The notes under the pieces: model-generated
Told to the model about the DNA's origin: nothing
Seen by the model: the letters and a program-made list of their open reading frames with translations, nothing else
Databases searched by the model: none
Program-made: the position numbers and the translations under genes
DNA from: Tepidiphilus sp. J10
GTDB lineage: Bacteria; Pseudomonadota; Gammaproteobacteria; Burkholderiales; Thiobacillaceae
Direction: 5' to 3'
Assembly (NCBI GenBank): GCA_945897955.1
Contig: CAMDGQ010000001.1
Location: 111,079 to 175,078 of the forward strand
DNA: 64,000 nucleotides
Shown here: one piece after another, positions 52,075 to 61,070 of the stretch
Layout of the letters: each line of letters opens with the position of its first letter
Numbering within the stretch: the first letter of the stretch is position 1

Positions 52075-53080
52075 ACACGACTTCCACGATCTTGGCGACT
52101 TCGCCCGATCTGTCCGCGCCGCCGCCAATGGCCGCGCTGATCCGCGCCTGATGGCCGCCGCCACCTATGGCAATGAGGCCATCGGCAGCCAGGGCGGTTT
52201 CGCGGTACCGCCTGAATTCGCTGATCAGATTTACGCCACGCTTGACGGCGAGCAGAGCCTGATGACCTTCTGTCACCAGTTTGAAATCGGCAGTAATCGC
52301 CTGGAACTGCCATCCGATGAGTCGCCGGCTTGGGGCGCTACTGGCGTGCATTGCAGCTGGGAGAGCGAAGGCGCCGTTCTACCGCAGCTCAAGCCGGAAT
52401 TGAAAGGCAATGAGCTGAACCTGAGCCGCCTCAAAGCGCTGGTTCCTGTCACCGATGAACTCGACAACGACTCGCCGGCTTTGGCTGACTGGCTGACCTG
52501 GCGCTTCGGTGAGGCCATCCGCTGGAAAATGAACGACGCGATTCTGGATGGCGACGGCAACGGCAAACCGCTGGGCATTTTGAACGCGCCGGCAACCCTG
52601 ACTGTCTCGCAAGTAGCCGGGCAAGCCGCCGGAACCATCCTTGGCGCAAATATCCTGGGCATGTACCAGCGCCTGCTTGCTTCGTCCCAAGTCGGCGCGG
52701 TATGGGTGGCAAACCCGGATACCTTGATCAATCTGGCCAGCGTCAATCTTGAGAACGGCGCCCCCGCGTATATCGCGAACAATGGGCAAGGCGCGCCAGG
52801 CGGGTATCTGCTTGGCCGGCCGGTCATTTTCACGGAAGCCGGCAAGGCCATTGGCACGCGGGGCGATATCGTCCTGGCCGATCTGAGCACCTACATCCTC
52901 GCCAAGCGGCGCGGCGATCCGTCCATCGCTCACTCGATACACCTCTGGTTCGACCAGGCCGTGAACGCATACCGCGTTATCTTCCGCGCCGATGGCCAGC
53001 CGCTGTTGAATGCCCCTGTCATGCTGCCGAATTCAAGCCTTAGCCGATCCACTTGTGTTGCGCTGGAAACGCGGGCTTAA
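52067..53080 (+). CDS. HK97-fold phage major capsid protein
   Basis: A 337-residue protein of the HK97 capsid family. Seen: GSQGGFAVPPEFADQIYATL at about residues 40-60, GSNRLELPSDES, a middle ELDNDSPALADWLTWRFGEAIRWKMNDAIL region and the late GRPVIFTEAGKAIGTRGDIVLADLSTYILAKR, a typical P-domain/loop pattern. It starts almost at the mature N-terminus, with only about 40 residues before the conserved part, so there is no large delta domain. Confidence 0.9.
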   Translation: MHKHDFHDLGDFARSVRAAANGRADPRLMAAATYGNEAIGSQGGFAVPPEFADQIYATLDGEQSLMTFCHQFEIGSNRLELPSDESPAWGATGVHCSWESEGAVLPQLKPELKGNELNLSRLKALVPVTDELDNDSPALADWLTWRFGEAIRWKMNDAILDGDGNGKPLGILNAPATLTVSQVAGQAAGTILGANILGMYQRLLASSQVGAVWVANPDTLINLASVNLENGAPAYIANNGQGAPGGYLLGRPVIFTEAGKAIGTRGDIVLADLSTYILAKRRGDPSIAHSIHLWFDQAVNAYRVIFRADGQPLLNAPVMLPNSSLSRSTCVALETRA

Positions 53081-53227
53081 AACATGCACCACCCCCCGAC
53101 CAGGGAAGGCGACCGCCCTGGTGAAGGCGCCTCGGGCAGGATGCTTTTCTCCTTTTCGATCCTGAACGGCGCCACCTTTTCCCGATGAACGCCTCTTTTC
53201 AATGTATTCGTTTTTCAAGGCATCAAA

Positions 53228-56116
53228 ATGGCTGACCTGGAAAAAACCGTAGCAATCATCTTCCGCGCCGTCGACAACACCGGCGGCACGATCAGCAGCA
53301 TCGGCAGCAATATCAACAATTTCGCCGGAAGCGCGCAGAACCTTACCTCGCCCCTGGCTGACTTGGGCGACATGGTACTCAAGGCGAATGCGGCCATCGT
53401 CGCATTGGGCGCCAGCATGATTGGCGTTGCGATCAACGAAGCCGGCAAGTTCCAGACCAGCATCAACGAAATCGGAACTCTGTTTGGCGGCACTACTGAC
53501 CAGATCAACGCATTCGGTCAGGAAGTGCTGAACTATGCCGGTGGCAGCGTCAAATCGATTGAAGACATCAACGGGGCGATCTATTCCGCCGTGTCGGCTG
53601 GCGTGGCTTACAGCGACTCCATCGCGTTCATGGCCGATGCGGAAAAACTGTCGGTAGCCGGCAAGGCGGGTTTGAAGGAAACCACGCTCGCGCTGGTCGG
53701 CACACTGAACGCCTATGGCGCCAGCACACAGGACGCGGCGAAATACTCCGACGTGCTATTCCAGACAGTTCGCGCCGGCCAGATTACATTGCCTGAACTG
53801 GCGGCCGGGCTTGGTCAGGTTACCGGCATTGCATCATCCGCCGGGATTCCGTTCGAAGATTTGGCAGCGGCCATCGCCGCACTGACCTCCTACGGCATCC
53901 CAGGCGCGCAGGCCATCACCGGAATCAAGGCCGCGATCAGCAACATCATCAACCCGTCAACCGATGCCGGTAACGCGGCCAAAGAGCTTGGAATTCAGTT
54001 CGACTCTGGCGCGCTGAAATCCAAGGGCTTCGCAACCGTGCTGGATGATGTCTACAAGGCGACAAGCGGCAATGTCGGCGAAATGACACGCTTCTTCGGC
54101 AGCGTCGAAGGGCTGAATGTCGCGTTGTCGCTGGGCAAGGATGGCGCCGGCAAGTTTGCCAGCGCCATCGAAGGCATGGCCGCATCAACCGGCGCAACGT
54201 CCGCCGCGTTCGACACGATGTCGCAAAATGCCGATTTGATGGCGCAACGCCTGAAAAACTCGGTCGATACCGCGTTGATCACTGCCGGCCTTCCGTTCCA
54301 GGATGAGTGGGCGAAGATACTCAAAGCAGTCGGCGAAATGTTCGCCGGCCTGACTGTCAGTTTCGCCGATGGCACGTTTGATGGCCTGTTCGCCTCGCTG
54401 GAAACGCTGCTGGCTGATCTGGGCGCCTACTTTGCCAAGATTGCAGCCGCCTTGCCGGAGGCGCTGAAACAGGTCGACTTCTCCGGCCTGCAAGCGGCGT
54501 TTGGCGACCTGGGCGCGGCGTTCGGCAGCATCTTCGATGGCGTCGATCTGACCACGCCGCAAGGGCTGGCCGAAGCAATCCAGTTCGTGGTCGACAGCAT
54601 CGAATCCATGCTGCAAGTCGGTTCCGGCATCCTGGCGCAATGGGGCGAGTGGTCAGGCGAGATTGTCGCTTTGATCGAGAGCTTCAACAGCTTGAGCACC
54701 GGACAAAAGCAAGCAGCGGGCGAAACACTCGGTCTTGCGCAGCAGCTCGACATTCTGTTTTCAGCCGCTGGCCAGGTTGGCAACGGTATCGAGGCGATAG
54801 GCACCGCGTTTGAAGCCCTGGCCACTATCCAGATGGCGAAGTTCATTACCGGCGCATCGTCGGCGAAAGAAGCCTTGGCCGCCATTCAGACCGCATCTGC
54901 CGGCGCCGGTGTCGCGCTTGCCGGCGCCGCGCTGACCGGCGGGCTAGTCGCCGCCGCTGGCGCTGCCGGCTATGGCATCGGAACAGTGCTGAACGAAGGC
55001 ATCGATCTGGTTGTTGAAAAGCTTGGCGGTGGCAAAGGTGGACTGGGCGGCTTGATCTACGACCTGACCCATGACACTGACGAACTCGGCAAGTCGGCAT
55101 CCGGAGCGGCGCCAAAACTGGCAGACCTGGGCGATGCTGCCAGCGAAATTGGCGAGCAGGCCAAGGCCGGCGCCAGTGGAACGAAAGAATTGGCGAACGC
55201 CGCCGATGCGACAGCGGCGCGCGCTGACGACCTGATAAGGGTTTTCCAGAGCAGCGCCAAGACATTTGCGGATTGGGCGGATGCGCAGGTATTGGCCGCC
55301 ACAAAAACCGGCTTCCTGGCTGATGCCGCCGACGCCCTCGCGGTGGCTACAGGCCGGGTCAAGGAAGCAACGCAAATCGCGTCAGATGGGCTTGGCGAAT
55401 TCACGCAAGGCATCGGCAAAAGCGCCGCCGCCATGTCTGACAGCGCCAAGGCCTACCTGGACGCCGCCCGCGCCGCCGGCACGCTGGATCAGGCGCAAAA
55501 GGTCGTGCGCGCCGAATACGACAAGATCCACGAGACGTACACGAAAGCGGGTACGGCAGTCTCAGGCTACAAAGGCACACTGGAGGCGGCCGGCGCGGCA
55601 AGCAAGGGAAGCGCGAAAGACCTGATAGCTCTGACAAAAGTTGCAGGGGAGCATGAGGACAAACTTACTCAAATCGCCAGCAACGAGAAAATCAAGGTCA
55701 TTGAAAGCCGCTTCAAGTTGAATATTGCAGAGGTTGAAGCTCAAGCCAAAGTTGCGGTTGCACTGATCGAATCCATCAGCCAGACCTACAGAGCCGACGT
55801 CGGCCTGATCGGCGACTTGACGGCGCAGATTACCGACGGCTATTCGTTCGCCGACCGGACCCGGATCGCGCTCATTGATGCGAGTAATCAGCGCGTCGAA
55901 GAATTGCACCAGGGGCAAATGTATTTGATTGGTGCGCAGGTTGATTACATGCGCGCCAAGACCGATGCGATCTCCGCCGGCACGCCGCTGGTAAGCATCA
56001 AGGCGGATGGCCTCAAGCCGCACCTGGAGGCGTTCATGTGGGAAATCCTCGCCGAAATACAGGTCAAGATGGCCTATGAGGGCGGCGACATGCTGACCGG
56101 AGGATGCACGCTGTGA
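53228..56116 (+). CDS. Phage tail tape-measure protein (TP901 family)
   Basis: A 962-residue protein with a TP901-type core region (about residues 70-330; GKFQTSINEIGTLFGG, LAAGLGQVTGIASSAG, GAQAITGIKAAISN), hydrophobic segments in the middle (about 555-595) and long helical stretches. In tailed phages it sets tail length. No tail tube, sheath, chaperone or baseplate gene accompanies it. It may be a leftover, or may alter tails of a helper phage; both are speculation. Confidence 0.88.
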   Translation: MADLEKTVAIIFRAVDNTGGTISSIGSNINNFAGSAQNLTSPLADLGDMVLKANAAIVALGASMIGVAINEAGKFQTSINEIGTLFGGTTDQINAFGQEVLNYAGGSVKSIEDINGAIYSAVSAGVAYSDSIAFMADAEKLSVAGKAGLKETTLALVGTLNAYGASTQDAAKYSDVLFQTVRAGQITLPELAAGLGQVTGIASSAGIPFEDLAAAIAALTSYGIPGAQAITGIKAAISNIINPSTDAGNAAKELGIQFDSGALKSKGFATVLDDVYKATSGNVGEMTRFFGSVEGLNVALSLGKDGAGKFASAIEGMAASTGATSAAFDTMSQNADLMAQRLKNSVDTALITAGLPFQDEWAKILKAVGEMFAGLTVSFADGTFDGLFASLETLLADLGAYFAKIAAALPEALKQVDFSGLQAAFGDLGAAFGSIFDGVDLTTPQGLAEAIQFVVDSIESMLQVGSGILAQWGEWSGEIVALIESFNSLSTGQKQAAGETLGLAQQLDILFSAAGQVGNGIEAIGTAFEALATIQMAKFITGASSAKEALAAIQTASAGAGVALAGAALTGGLVAAAGAAGYGIGTVLNEGIDLVVEKLGGGKGGLGGLIYDLTHDTDELGKSASGAAPKLADLGDAASEIGEQAKAGASGTKELANAADATAARADDLIRVFQSSAKTFADWADAQVLAATKTGFLADAADALAVATGRVKEATQIASDGLGEFTQGIGKSAAAMSDSAKAYLDAARAAGTLDQAQKVVRAEYDKIHETYTKAGTAVSGYKGTLEAAGAASKGSAKDLIALTKVAGEHEDKLTQIASNEKIKVIESRFKLNIAEVEAQAKVAVALIESISQTYRADVGLIGDLTAQITDGYSFADRTRIALIDASNQRVEELHQGQMYLIGAQVDYMRAKTDAISAGTPLVSIKADGLKPHLEAFMWEILAEIQVKMAYEGGDMLTGGCTL

Positions 56117-56544
56117 TGAATCCCGATGTTTTTGAAAACATGCTGACCCAATGCCGCGTCGGCGTCGATGTCTGCGTGAATCAATTGACCGGCCTGAATG
56201 ACGCCGCCGCGCGCGTTACCTGGTCTCATGCCCGCGTCAATGAATCAAAGCTGGCGTTGAACGCGCTTCATCAAGCCGCCGCCAAATACCCTGAAGCCGC
56301 TGCCGAACAGCGTCACAAAGACGTGGTCGCTTCATCAGAAAAAGCCCTTACAGCCTGCATTGAAAACCACGAGCTGCATAAAGCGGTATTTGGTGAATTG
56401 AAAGCCCTGGCAAAGCGAAATCATGAACTCGTTATCAATGCACTGAATACGCTGAATGAGCATTGCTTGAATGACCAGCATCGGGCTTCAGTTGCCGCCA
56501 TGCTGGCTGAATTAACGGCTTGCCAGGCGGCATTACCAGATTGA
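56116..56544 (+). CDS. Hypothetical protein after the tape-measure gene
   Basis: A 142-residue, strongly helical protein not recognised. Its start touches the tape-measure stop (TGATG). The upstream ATG 56104 and a GTG at 56113 are also possible starts given the ggagg at 56099-56103. Confidence 0.6.
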   Translation: MNPDVFENMLTQCRVGVDVCVNQLTGLNDAAARVTWSHARVNESKLALNALHQAAAKYPEAAAEQRHKDVVASSEKALTACIENHELHKAVFGELKALAKRNHELVINALNTLNEHCLNDQHRASVAAMLAELTACQAALPD

Positions 56545-56846
56545 CCAAGAGTTGTCCGCATTGCCGCTTGCCGGTGCGCGCACCGGGCGCGACCTTCGTC
56601 GCGCGGCATGAAGGAATCGTGTTCGTTTTCTTGATATGCGCGACATGTCAGGCCAGGTTATCCAGGTTGCCGCCTGGAACACGTTATCGGGCGCTAAATC
56701 GTGCGATAGACAATTGCGCCGATGATCCGGACCGATATGCGCACAAGGCATTCGGAACTGAGATCGAAGCTCAGGTATTCGCCGGCCTGGCCGGTGACGT
56801 GGCGACCAGCGCTGGAGTGGTCGCTGATCTGCTGCAAGGTGACTGA
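56541..56846 (+). CDS. Hypothetical zinc-ribbon-like protein
   Basis: A 101-residue product with CPHC near the N-terminus and CATC about 35 residues later, a likely zinc site. TTG 56541 overlaps the previous stop by 4 bp; the frame extends to TTG 56520. The rest is helical. Function unknown, but similar small Cys-pair proteins are common in phage-like elements. Confidence 0.5.
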   Translation: MTKSCPHCRLPVRAPGATFVARHEGIVFVFLICATCQARLSRLPPGTRYRALNRAIDNCADDPDRYAHKAFGTEIEAQVFAGLAGDVATSAGVVADLLQGD

Positions 56847-57052
56847 CCAGTCTATAAGCTGAATTAATTGGCATTAAATATGCATGTTGCAAATATTGTG
56901 CCAATAGCTTTTGCTTATGATGCCACGGCATGACCCCCGCGCGGATGGCTGTGTTTGGCCGAACGCCGCGCTAGACTGACCATGTTCCTGGTTTTCCACA
57001 ATGGAAGACCGTTTTCCTACGCGGCATCGGTGTTCTTGGTAGAAAGTGAAAC

Positions 57053-57325
57053 ATGCCCACGCTGAAAAACCTGATCGACTTCATAAGCCAGTACTCGACA
57101 GATCAAGGCATTCAGTTTCGTGCGGGCTTCACGCGCGAAATGGAGCAAGCCATCCGCAAAGCCTGGCCCTCAGAGCGCATTTACATTCCGCCGGAAAACA
57201 GCCGCCGAGACCCAGCCAGGACGGAAGAAATCCGCAATGCCGCGCGCACATTACCGACCAGCGTGGTGGCCGAACGGTTTGGGGTGTCGCGTCGTTGGGT
57301 AAACATGGCAACGCGCAAAAAGTGA
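57053..57325 (+). CDS. Mor-like transcription regulator
   Basis: A 90-residue protein with a C-terminal helix-turn-helix (VVAERFGVSRRWVNMATRKK) and an N-terminal helical dimerisation-like part, resembling the Mor/C family of late activators of Mu-like phages. It lies alone near the right end and reads toward att. The 206-bp gap before it includes a TTGGCA...TGCCAA inverted pair. It may control the element's late genes. Confidence 0.65.
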   Translation: MPTLKNLIDFISQYSTDQGIQFRAGFTREMEQAIRKAWPSERIYIPPENSRRDPARTEEIRNAARTLPTSVVAERFGVSRRWVNMATRKK

Positions 57326-57351
57326 CAATTCGGAACTGGCCGACTTATTCC

Positions 57352-57377
57352 TAACGGCTACAGTACGGCTACACGAT
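57352..57377. repeat. 26-bp direct repeat copy near the right end (arm-type site)
   Basis: An exact copy of 43199-43224, containing two tandem ACGGCTACA units, 49 bp inside the right attachment repeat. Confidence 0.7.
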
Positions 57378-57393
57378 GGCCCGGAAATGAAAA

Positions 57394-57415
57394 AGGCCAC
57401 TTCGAAAAGTGGCCT
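57394..57415 (-). terminator. Element-borne replacement terminator for tRNA-Asn
   Basis: AGGCCACTT, loop CGAA, AAGTGGCCT (9-bp perfect stem) followed on the minus strand by TTTT. It takes over from the original terminator now at 42981-43006. Confidence 0.8.
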
Positions 57416-57425
57416 AAGTCATTGT

Positions 57426-57479
57426 TTTTTCTGGCTCCCCGACCTGGACTCGAACCAGGGACACACGGATTAACAGTCC
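57426..57479 (-). other. Attachment site repeat within intact tRNA-Asn
   Basis: A 54-bp exact copy of 43009-43062, joined here to the tRNA 5' half. Confidence 0.92.
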
Positions 57480-57507
57480 GTTGCTCTACCAACTGAGCTA
57501 TCGGGGA
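57432..57507 (-). tRNA. tRNA-Asn (anticodon GTT)
   Basis: A 76-nt cloverleaf on the minus strand: acceptor TCCCCGA/TCGGGGA, D arm with GCTCAGTTGGTAGAGC, anticodon loop CTGTTAA giving GTT, T arm with TTCGAGT, and encoded CCA at the left end. It is intact and serves as integration site for the satellite-like element. Confidence 0.98.
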
Positions 57508-57584
57508 ATTGAGAGGCCGCGATGATAAGTGGGGCGCGGCATCCGGTCAATATCAAAGACCGTATTTCGTCTGTTTTTTATGAA

Positions 57585-58775
57585 TCAGGCGAGTGCCTGG
57601 GCGATGCGTTCGATGGCCTTTTTCAGGTTGTCCATTGAGGTGGCGAAGGAGATGCGGATACAGCCTTCGCTGCCGAAAGCGGAACCCGGAACCAGGGCGA
57701 CGCCGAATTCGAGCAGGCGTTCGGTCAGGGCCATGTCGTTGGCAGCCGGCAACTTGCCTTCGGCGTGCAGTTTGGCGATGGCGGCGCTGACATCGGGGAA
57801 GGCGTAGAAAGCACCGCCGCTGTCGACGCAACTGACGCCGGGGATGGCGTTGAGCGCATCGACCACATAGCGATGGCGTTCGCGGAATGCGGCCAGCATC
57901 GGCGTGATGCAGGCCTGGTCGCCGTTCAGCGCCATTTCGGCGGCAACCTGCGAGATCGAGGTCGGGTTGGAGGTGGATTGCGACTGGATGTTTTCCATCG
58001 CAGCGATGATTTCCTTCGGCCCGGCGGCGTAGCCGATGCGCCAGCCGGTCATTGCGTAGGCTTTGGAGACGCCGTTGAGCACCATGGTCTGGCCGTACAG
58101 GTCGGGGCAGGCGTTGAGGATGTTGCTGAACTCGCCATCGCTCATCAGGATGTGTTCGTACATGTCGTCGCTGACGATGAGCACGTTCGGGTGGCGGCGC
58201 AGCACGACGCCGAGCGCGGCGAGTTCTTCCTTGCTGTAAACGGCACCGCTCGGGTTGGACGGGCTGTTGATGACCAGCATGCGGGTCTTCGGCGTGATCG
58301 CCGCTTCCAGTTGCGCCGGGGTGATCTTGAAGCCTTGTTCGATGCCGGCATCAACGATGACCGGCACGCCGTCGGCGAGGATGACCATGTCCGGGTAGGA
58401 CACCCAGAACGGCGCCGGGATGATGACTTCGTCGCCCGGATTGATGTACGCCTGCGCCAGGTTGTAGAAACTCTGCTTGCCGCCACAGGAAACCAGAATC
58501 TGGCCGGCCTGGTATTCAAGGCCGTTCTCGCGCTTGAACTTGTCGATCACCGCCTTCTTCAAACTGGGCGTGCCGCCGACTGCTGTGTATTTGGTGAAGC
58601 CGGAGTTGATTGCGGCGATGCCTGCATCCTTGATGTGCTGCGGCGTATCGAAATCGGGCTCGCCGACGCCGAGCCCGATGATGTCCTTGCCTTCGGCTTT
58701 CAGCTTCGCGGCGCGCGCGGAAACGGCCAGCGTGGGCGATGGTTTGATGTTCTGGACACGACAGGAGAGTTGCAA
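57585..58775 (-). CDS. aspC: Pyridoxal-phosphate aspartate aminotransferase (class Ib type)
   Basis: A 396-residue class I aminotransferase. Seen: IKPSPTLAV at the N-terminus, GLGVGEPDFDTP, NSPSNPSGAVYS, DDMYEHIL and GVSKAYAMTGWRIGY with the PLP Lys (about residue 235), and the C-terminal CIRISFA. TTG 58775 is chosen over GTG 58784 because an aaaggt ribosome-binding site is correctly spaced for it and the resulting start MQLSCRVQNIKPS aligns with family members. It is divergent from uvrB across 80 bp. Confidence 0.92.
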   Translation of the reverse strand: MQLSCRVQNIKPSPTLAVSARAAKLKAEGKDIIGLGVGEPDFDTPQHIKDAGIAAINSGFTKYTAVGGTPSLKKAVIDKFKRENGLEYQAGQILVSCGGKQSFYNLAQAYINPGDEVIIPAPFWVSYPDMVILADGVPVIVDAGIEQGFKITPAQLEAAITPKTRMLVINSPSNPSGAVYSKEELAALGVVLRRHPNVLIVSDDMYEHILMSDGEFSNILNACPDLYGQTMVLNGVSKAYAMTGWRIGYAAGPKEIIAAMENIQSQSTSNPTSISQVAAEMALNGDQACITPMLAAFRERHRYVVDALNAIPGVSCVDSGGAFYAFPDVSAAIAKLHAEGKLPAANDMALTERLLEFGVALVPGSAFGSEGCIRISFATSMDNLKKAIERIAQALA

Positions 58776-58855
58776 GGCGAGCACCTTTTGTGAAACGCGA
58801 ATGAGCAGGGCGAAATGTTAGGATTGACCGCTTTTTTGAGCGCGCGGATTTTAAC

Positions 58856-60886
58856 TTGGCCGTCACATTTCCCAATAGCCCTTTTGCACTCCATCAACCG
58901 TTTCCACCGGCTGGCGATCAACCCGTGGCAATCGAACAACTGGTGGCGGGCATCGATCAGGGCATGCGCTTCCAGACCCTGCTTGGCGTAACCGGCTCCG
59001 GCAAGACCTTCACCATGGCCAACGTCATCGCGCGCACCGGCCGGCCGGCCTTCGTGATGGCGCCGAACAAGACGCTGGCGGCGCAGTTGTATGCCGAGTT
59101 CCGCGAGTTCTTCCCGGACAACGCGGTCGAATACTTCGTCTCCTATTACGACTATTACCAGCCCGAGGCCTACGTGCCGTCGCGCGATCTGTTCATCGAG
59201 AAGGATTCCAGCATCAACGAGCACATCGAGCAGATGCGCTTGTCCGCCACCAAGGCGCTGCTGGAACGCGAGGACTGCATCATCGTCGCCACCGTCTCGG
59301 CGATCTACGGTATCGGCGATCCGGTCGATTACCACGGCATGATCCTGCACCTGCGCCAGGGCGAGAAGATCGACCAGCGTGCCGTGATCCGCCGCCTGAG
59401 CGAGATGCAGTACCAGCGGAACGACATGGAATTCAAGCGTGGCGTGTTCCGCGTCAAGGGCGATGTGATCGACATCTTCCCGGCCGAACACGCTGAAACC
59501 GCCGTGCGCGTCTCGCTGTTCGACGACGAGGTAGAAAGCATCAGCCTGTTTGACCCGCTCACCGGCCAGGTGGTGCACAAGGCGGCGCGCTTCACCGTGT
59601 ATCCGTCCAGCCATTACGTCACCCCGCGCGACGTGGTGCTGACCGCCGTCGACAAGATCAAGCTGGAACTGGCCGACCGGCTGGAGTTCTTCCAGAAGAA
59701 CAACAAACTGGTGGAAGCGCAGCGGATCGAACAGCGCACCCGTTTCGATCTCGAACTGCTGGCCGAACTCGGCTTCTGCAAGGGCATCGAAAACTACTCG
59801 CGGCATCTTTCCGGACGCAATCCGGGCGAGCCGCCGCCGACCCTGATCGACTACCTGCCGCCCAACGCGCTGATGTTTATCGACGAATCACACGTCACCG
59901 TGCCGCAGGTCGGCGGCATGTTCAAGGGCGACCGCGCGCGCAAGGAAAACCTGGTCGATTACGGCTTCCGCCTGCCCAGCGCACTGGATAACCGGCCGCT
60001 GCGTTTCGACGAGTTCGAGACCGTGATGCGCCAGACCGTGTTTGTTTCCGCGACGCCGGGCCCGTACGAAAAGCTGCACGAACAACAGGTGGTGGAACAG
60101 GTCGCACGCCCCACCGGCCTGATCGATCCGGTGATCGAAATCCGCCCGGTCGGCACCCAGGTCGATGACCTGATGTCTGCCATCAATGAACGCACCGCTC
60201 GCGGCGAACGGGTGATGGTCACTACGCTGACCAAGCGCATGTCCGAACAACTCACCGAATATCTGTCGGAACACGGCATCAGGGTGCGCTACCTGCATTC
60301 GGATATCGAAACGGTCGAGCGGGTCGAGATCATTCGCGACCTGCGTCTCGGCGTGTTCGATGTGCTGATCGGCATCAACCTCCTGCGCGAGGGCCTGGAT
60401 ATTCCCGAAGTCTCGCTGGTCGCCATCCTCGACGCCGACAAGGAGGGCTTCCTGCGTTCCGAACGCTCCCTGATCCAGACCATGGGCCGCGCCGCCCGCC
60501 ACCTGAACGGCACCGCGATTCTCTACGCCGACCGCATCACCGATTCGATGCGCCGCGCCATCGACGAAATCGAACGCCGCCGCAATAAACAGATCGCCTT
60601 CAACCTGGCCAACGGCATCACCCCGAAAGGCGTGGTCAAGCGCATCAAGGACATCATCGACGGCGTTTACAACCCGGACGCGGCGAATCAGGAACTGAAA
60701 GCCGCCCAGTCGCGCGCCAGGTACGAGGTGATGAGCGAAAAAGACCTGGCGAAGGAAATCAAGCGCCTGGAAAAAGACATGCTGACGGCGGCCAAGAACC
60801 TGGAATTCGAAAAAGCCGCCGAATTCCGCGACCGTCTGCATTTGTTGAAGAAACAGTTGTTTGGCGTGGAAGAGCACGACGAGTAA
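58856..60886 (+). CDS. uvrB: Excinuclease ABC subunit B
   Basis: A 676-residue UvrB, the damage-verifying helicase-like subunit of nucleotide excision repair. Seen: Walker [13 protein letters not shown] (about residue 43), the beta-hairpin region [25 protein letters not shown], the superfamily 2 motif [12 protein letters not shown], and the C-terminal UvrC-binding UVR motif ([18 protein letters not shown]). The start is TTG 58856. Full length. Confidence 0.97.
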   Translation: MAVTFPNSPFALHQPFPPAGDQPVAIEQLVAGIDQGMRFQTLLGVTGSGKTFTMANVIARTGRPAFVMAPNKTLAAQLYAEFREFFPDNAVEYFVSYYDYYQPEAYVPSRDLFIEKDSSINEHIEQMRLSATKALLEREDCIIVATVSAIYGIGDPVDYHGMILHLRQGEKIDQRAVIRRLSEMQYQRNDMEFKRGVFRVKGDVIDIFPAEHAETAVRVSLFDDEVESISLFDPLTGQVVHKAARFTVYPSSHYVTPRDVVLTAVDKIKLELADRLEFFQKNNKLVEAQRIEQRTRFDLELLAELGFCKGIENYSRHLSGRNPGEPPPTLIDYLPPNALMFIDESHVTVPQVGGMFKGDRARKENLVDYGFRLPSALDNRPLRFDEFETVMRQTVFVSATPGPYEKLHEQQVVEQVARPTGLIDPVIEIRPVGTQVDDLMSAINERTARGERVMVTTLTKRMSEQLTEYLSEHGIRVRYLHSDIETVERVEIIRDLRLGVFDVLIGINLLREGLDIPEVSLVAILDADKEGFLRSERSLIQTMGRAARHLNGTAILYADRITDSMRRAIDEIERRRNKQIAFNLANGITPKGVVKRIKDIIDGVYNPDAANQELKAAQSRARYEVMSEKDLAKEIKRLEKDMLTAAKNLEFEKAAEFRDRLHLLKKQLFGVEEHDE

Positions 60887-61070
60887 GGCCGGCAACAGTC
60901 ACGGCATTGATCCGAATGCGGCCCGTATCCCATCGAAGCCCGCCATTTCCACCTTGATCAGGCAATAGTCGAGAATCGCCGGACAACAACTGCCCGGTCC
61001 GGTTGCGCTATTGAGATACTCCGATTCATGCAGTAAACAGAAAAACATATCGTTTTAAGGTGTATCAGGA

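Larger units (their letters stand above)
43009..57479. mobile_element. Integrated 14.4-kb phage satellite-like element in tRNA-Asn
   Basis: Bounded by exact 54-bp direct repeats (43009-43062 and 57426-57479) derived from the 3' end of tRNA-Asn. Contents in order: integrase, AlpA-like gene, tiny genes, D5 primase-helicase, small and large terminase, two unknowns, HK97-type capsid protein, tape-measure protein, two unknowns, Mor-like gene. All genes read rightward. I see no portal, protease, connector, tail tube/sheath, baseplate, tail fibre or lysis genes, and no lysogeny repressor. It is too small and incomplete for a standard tailed prophage. Confidence 0.85.
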
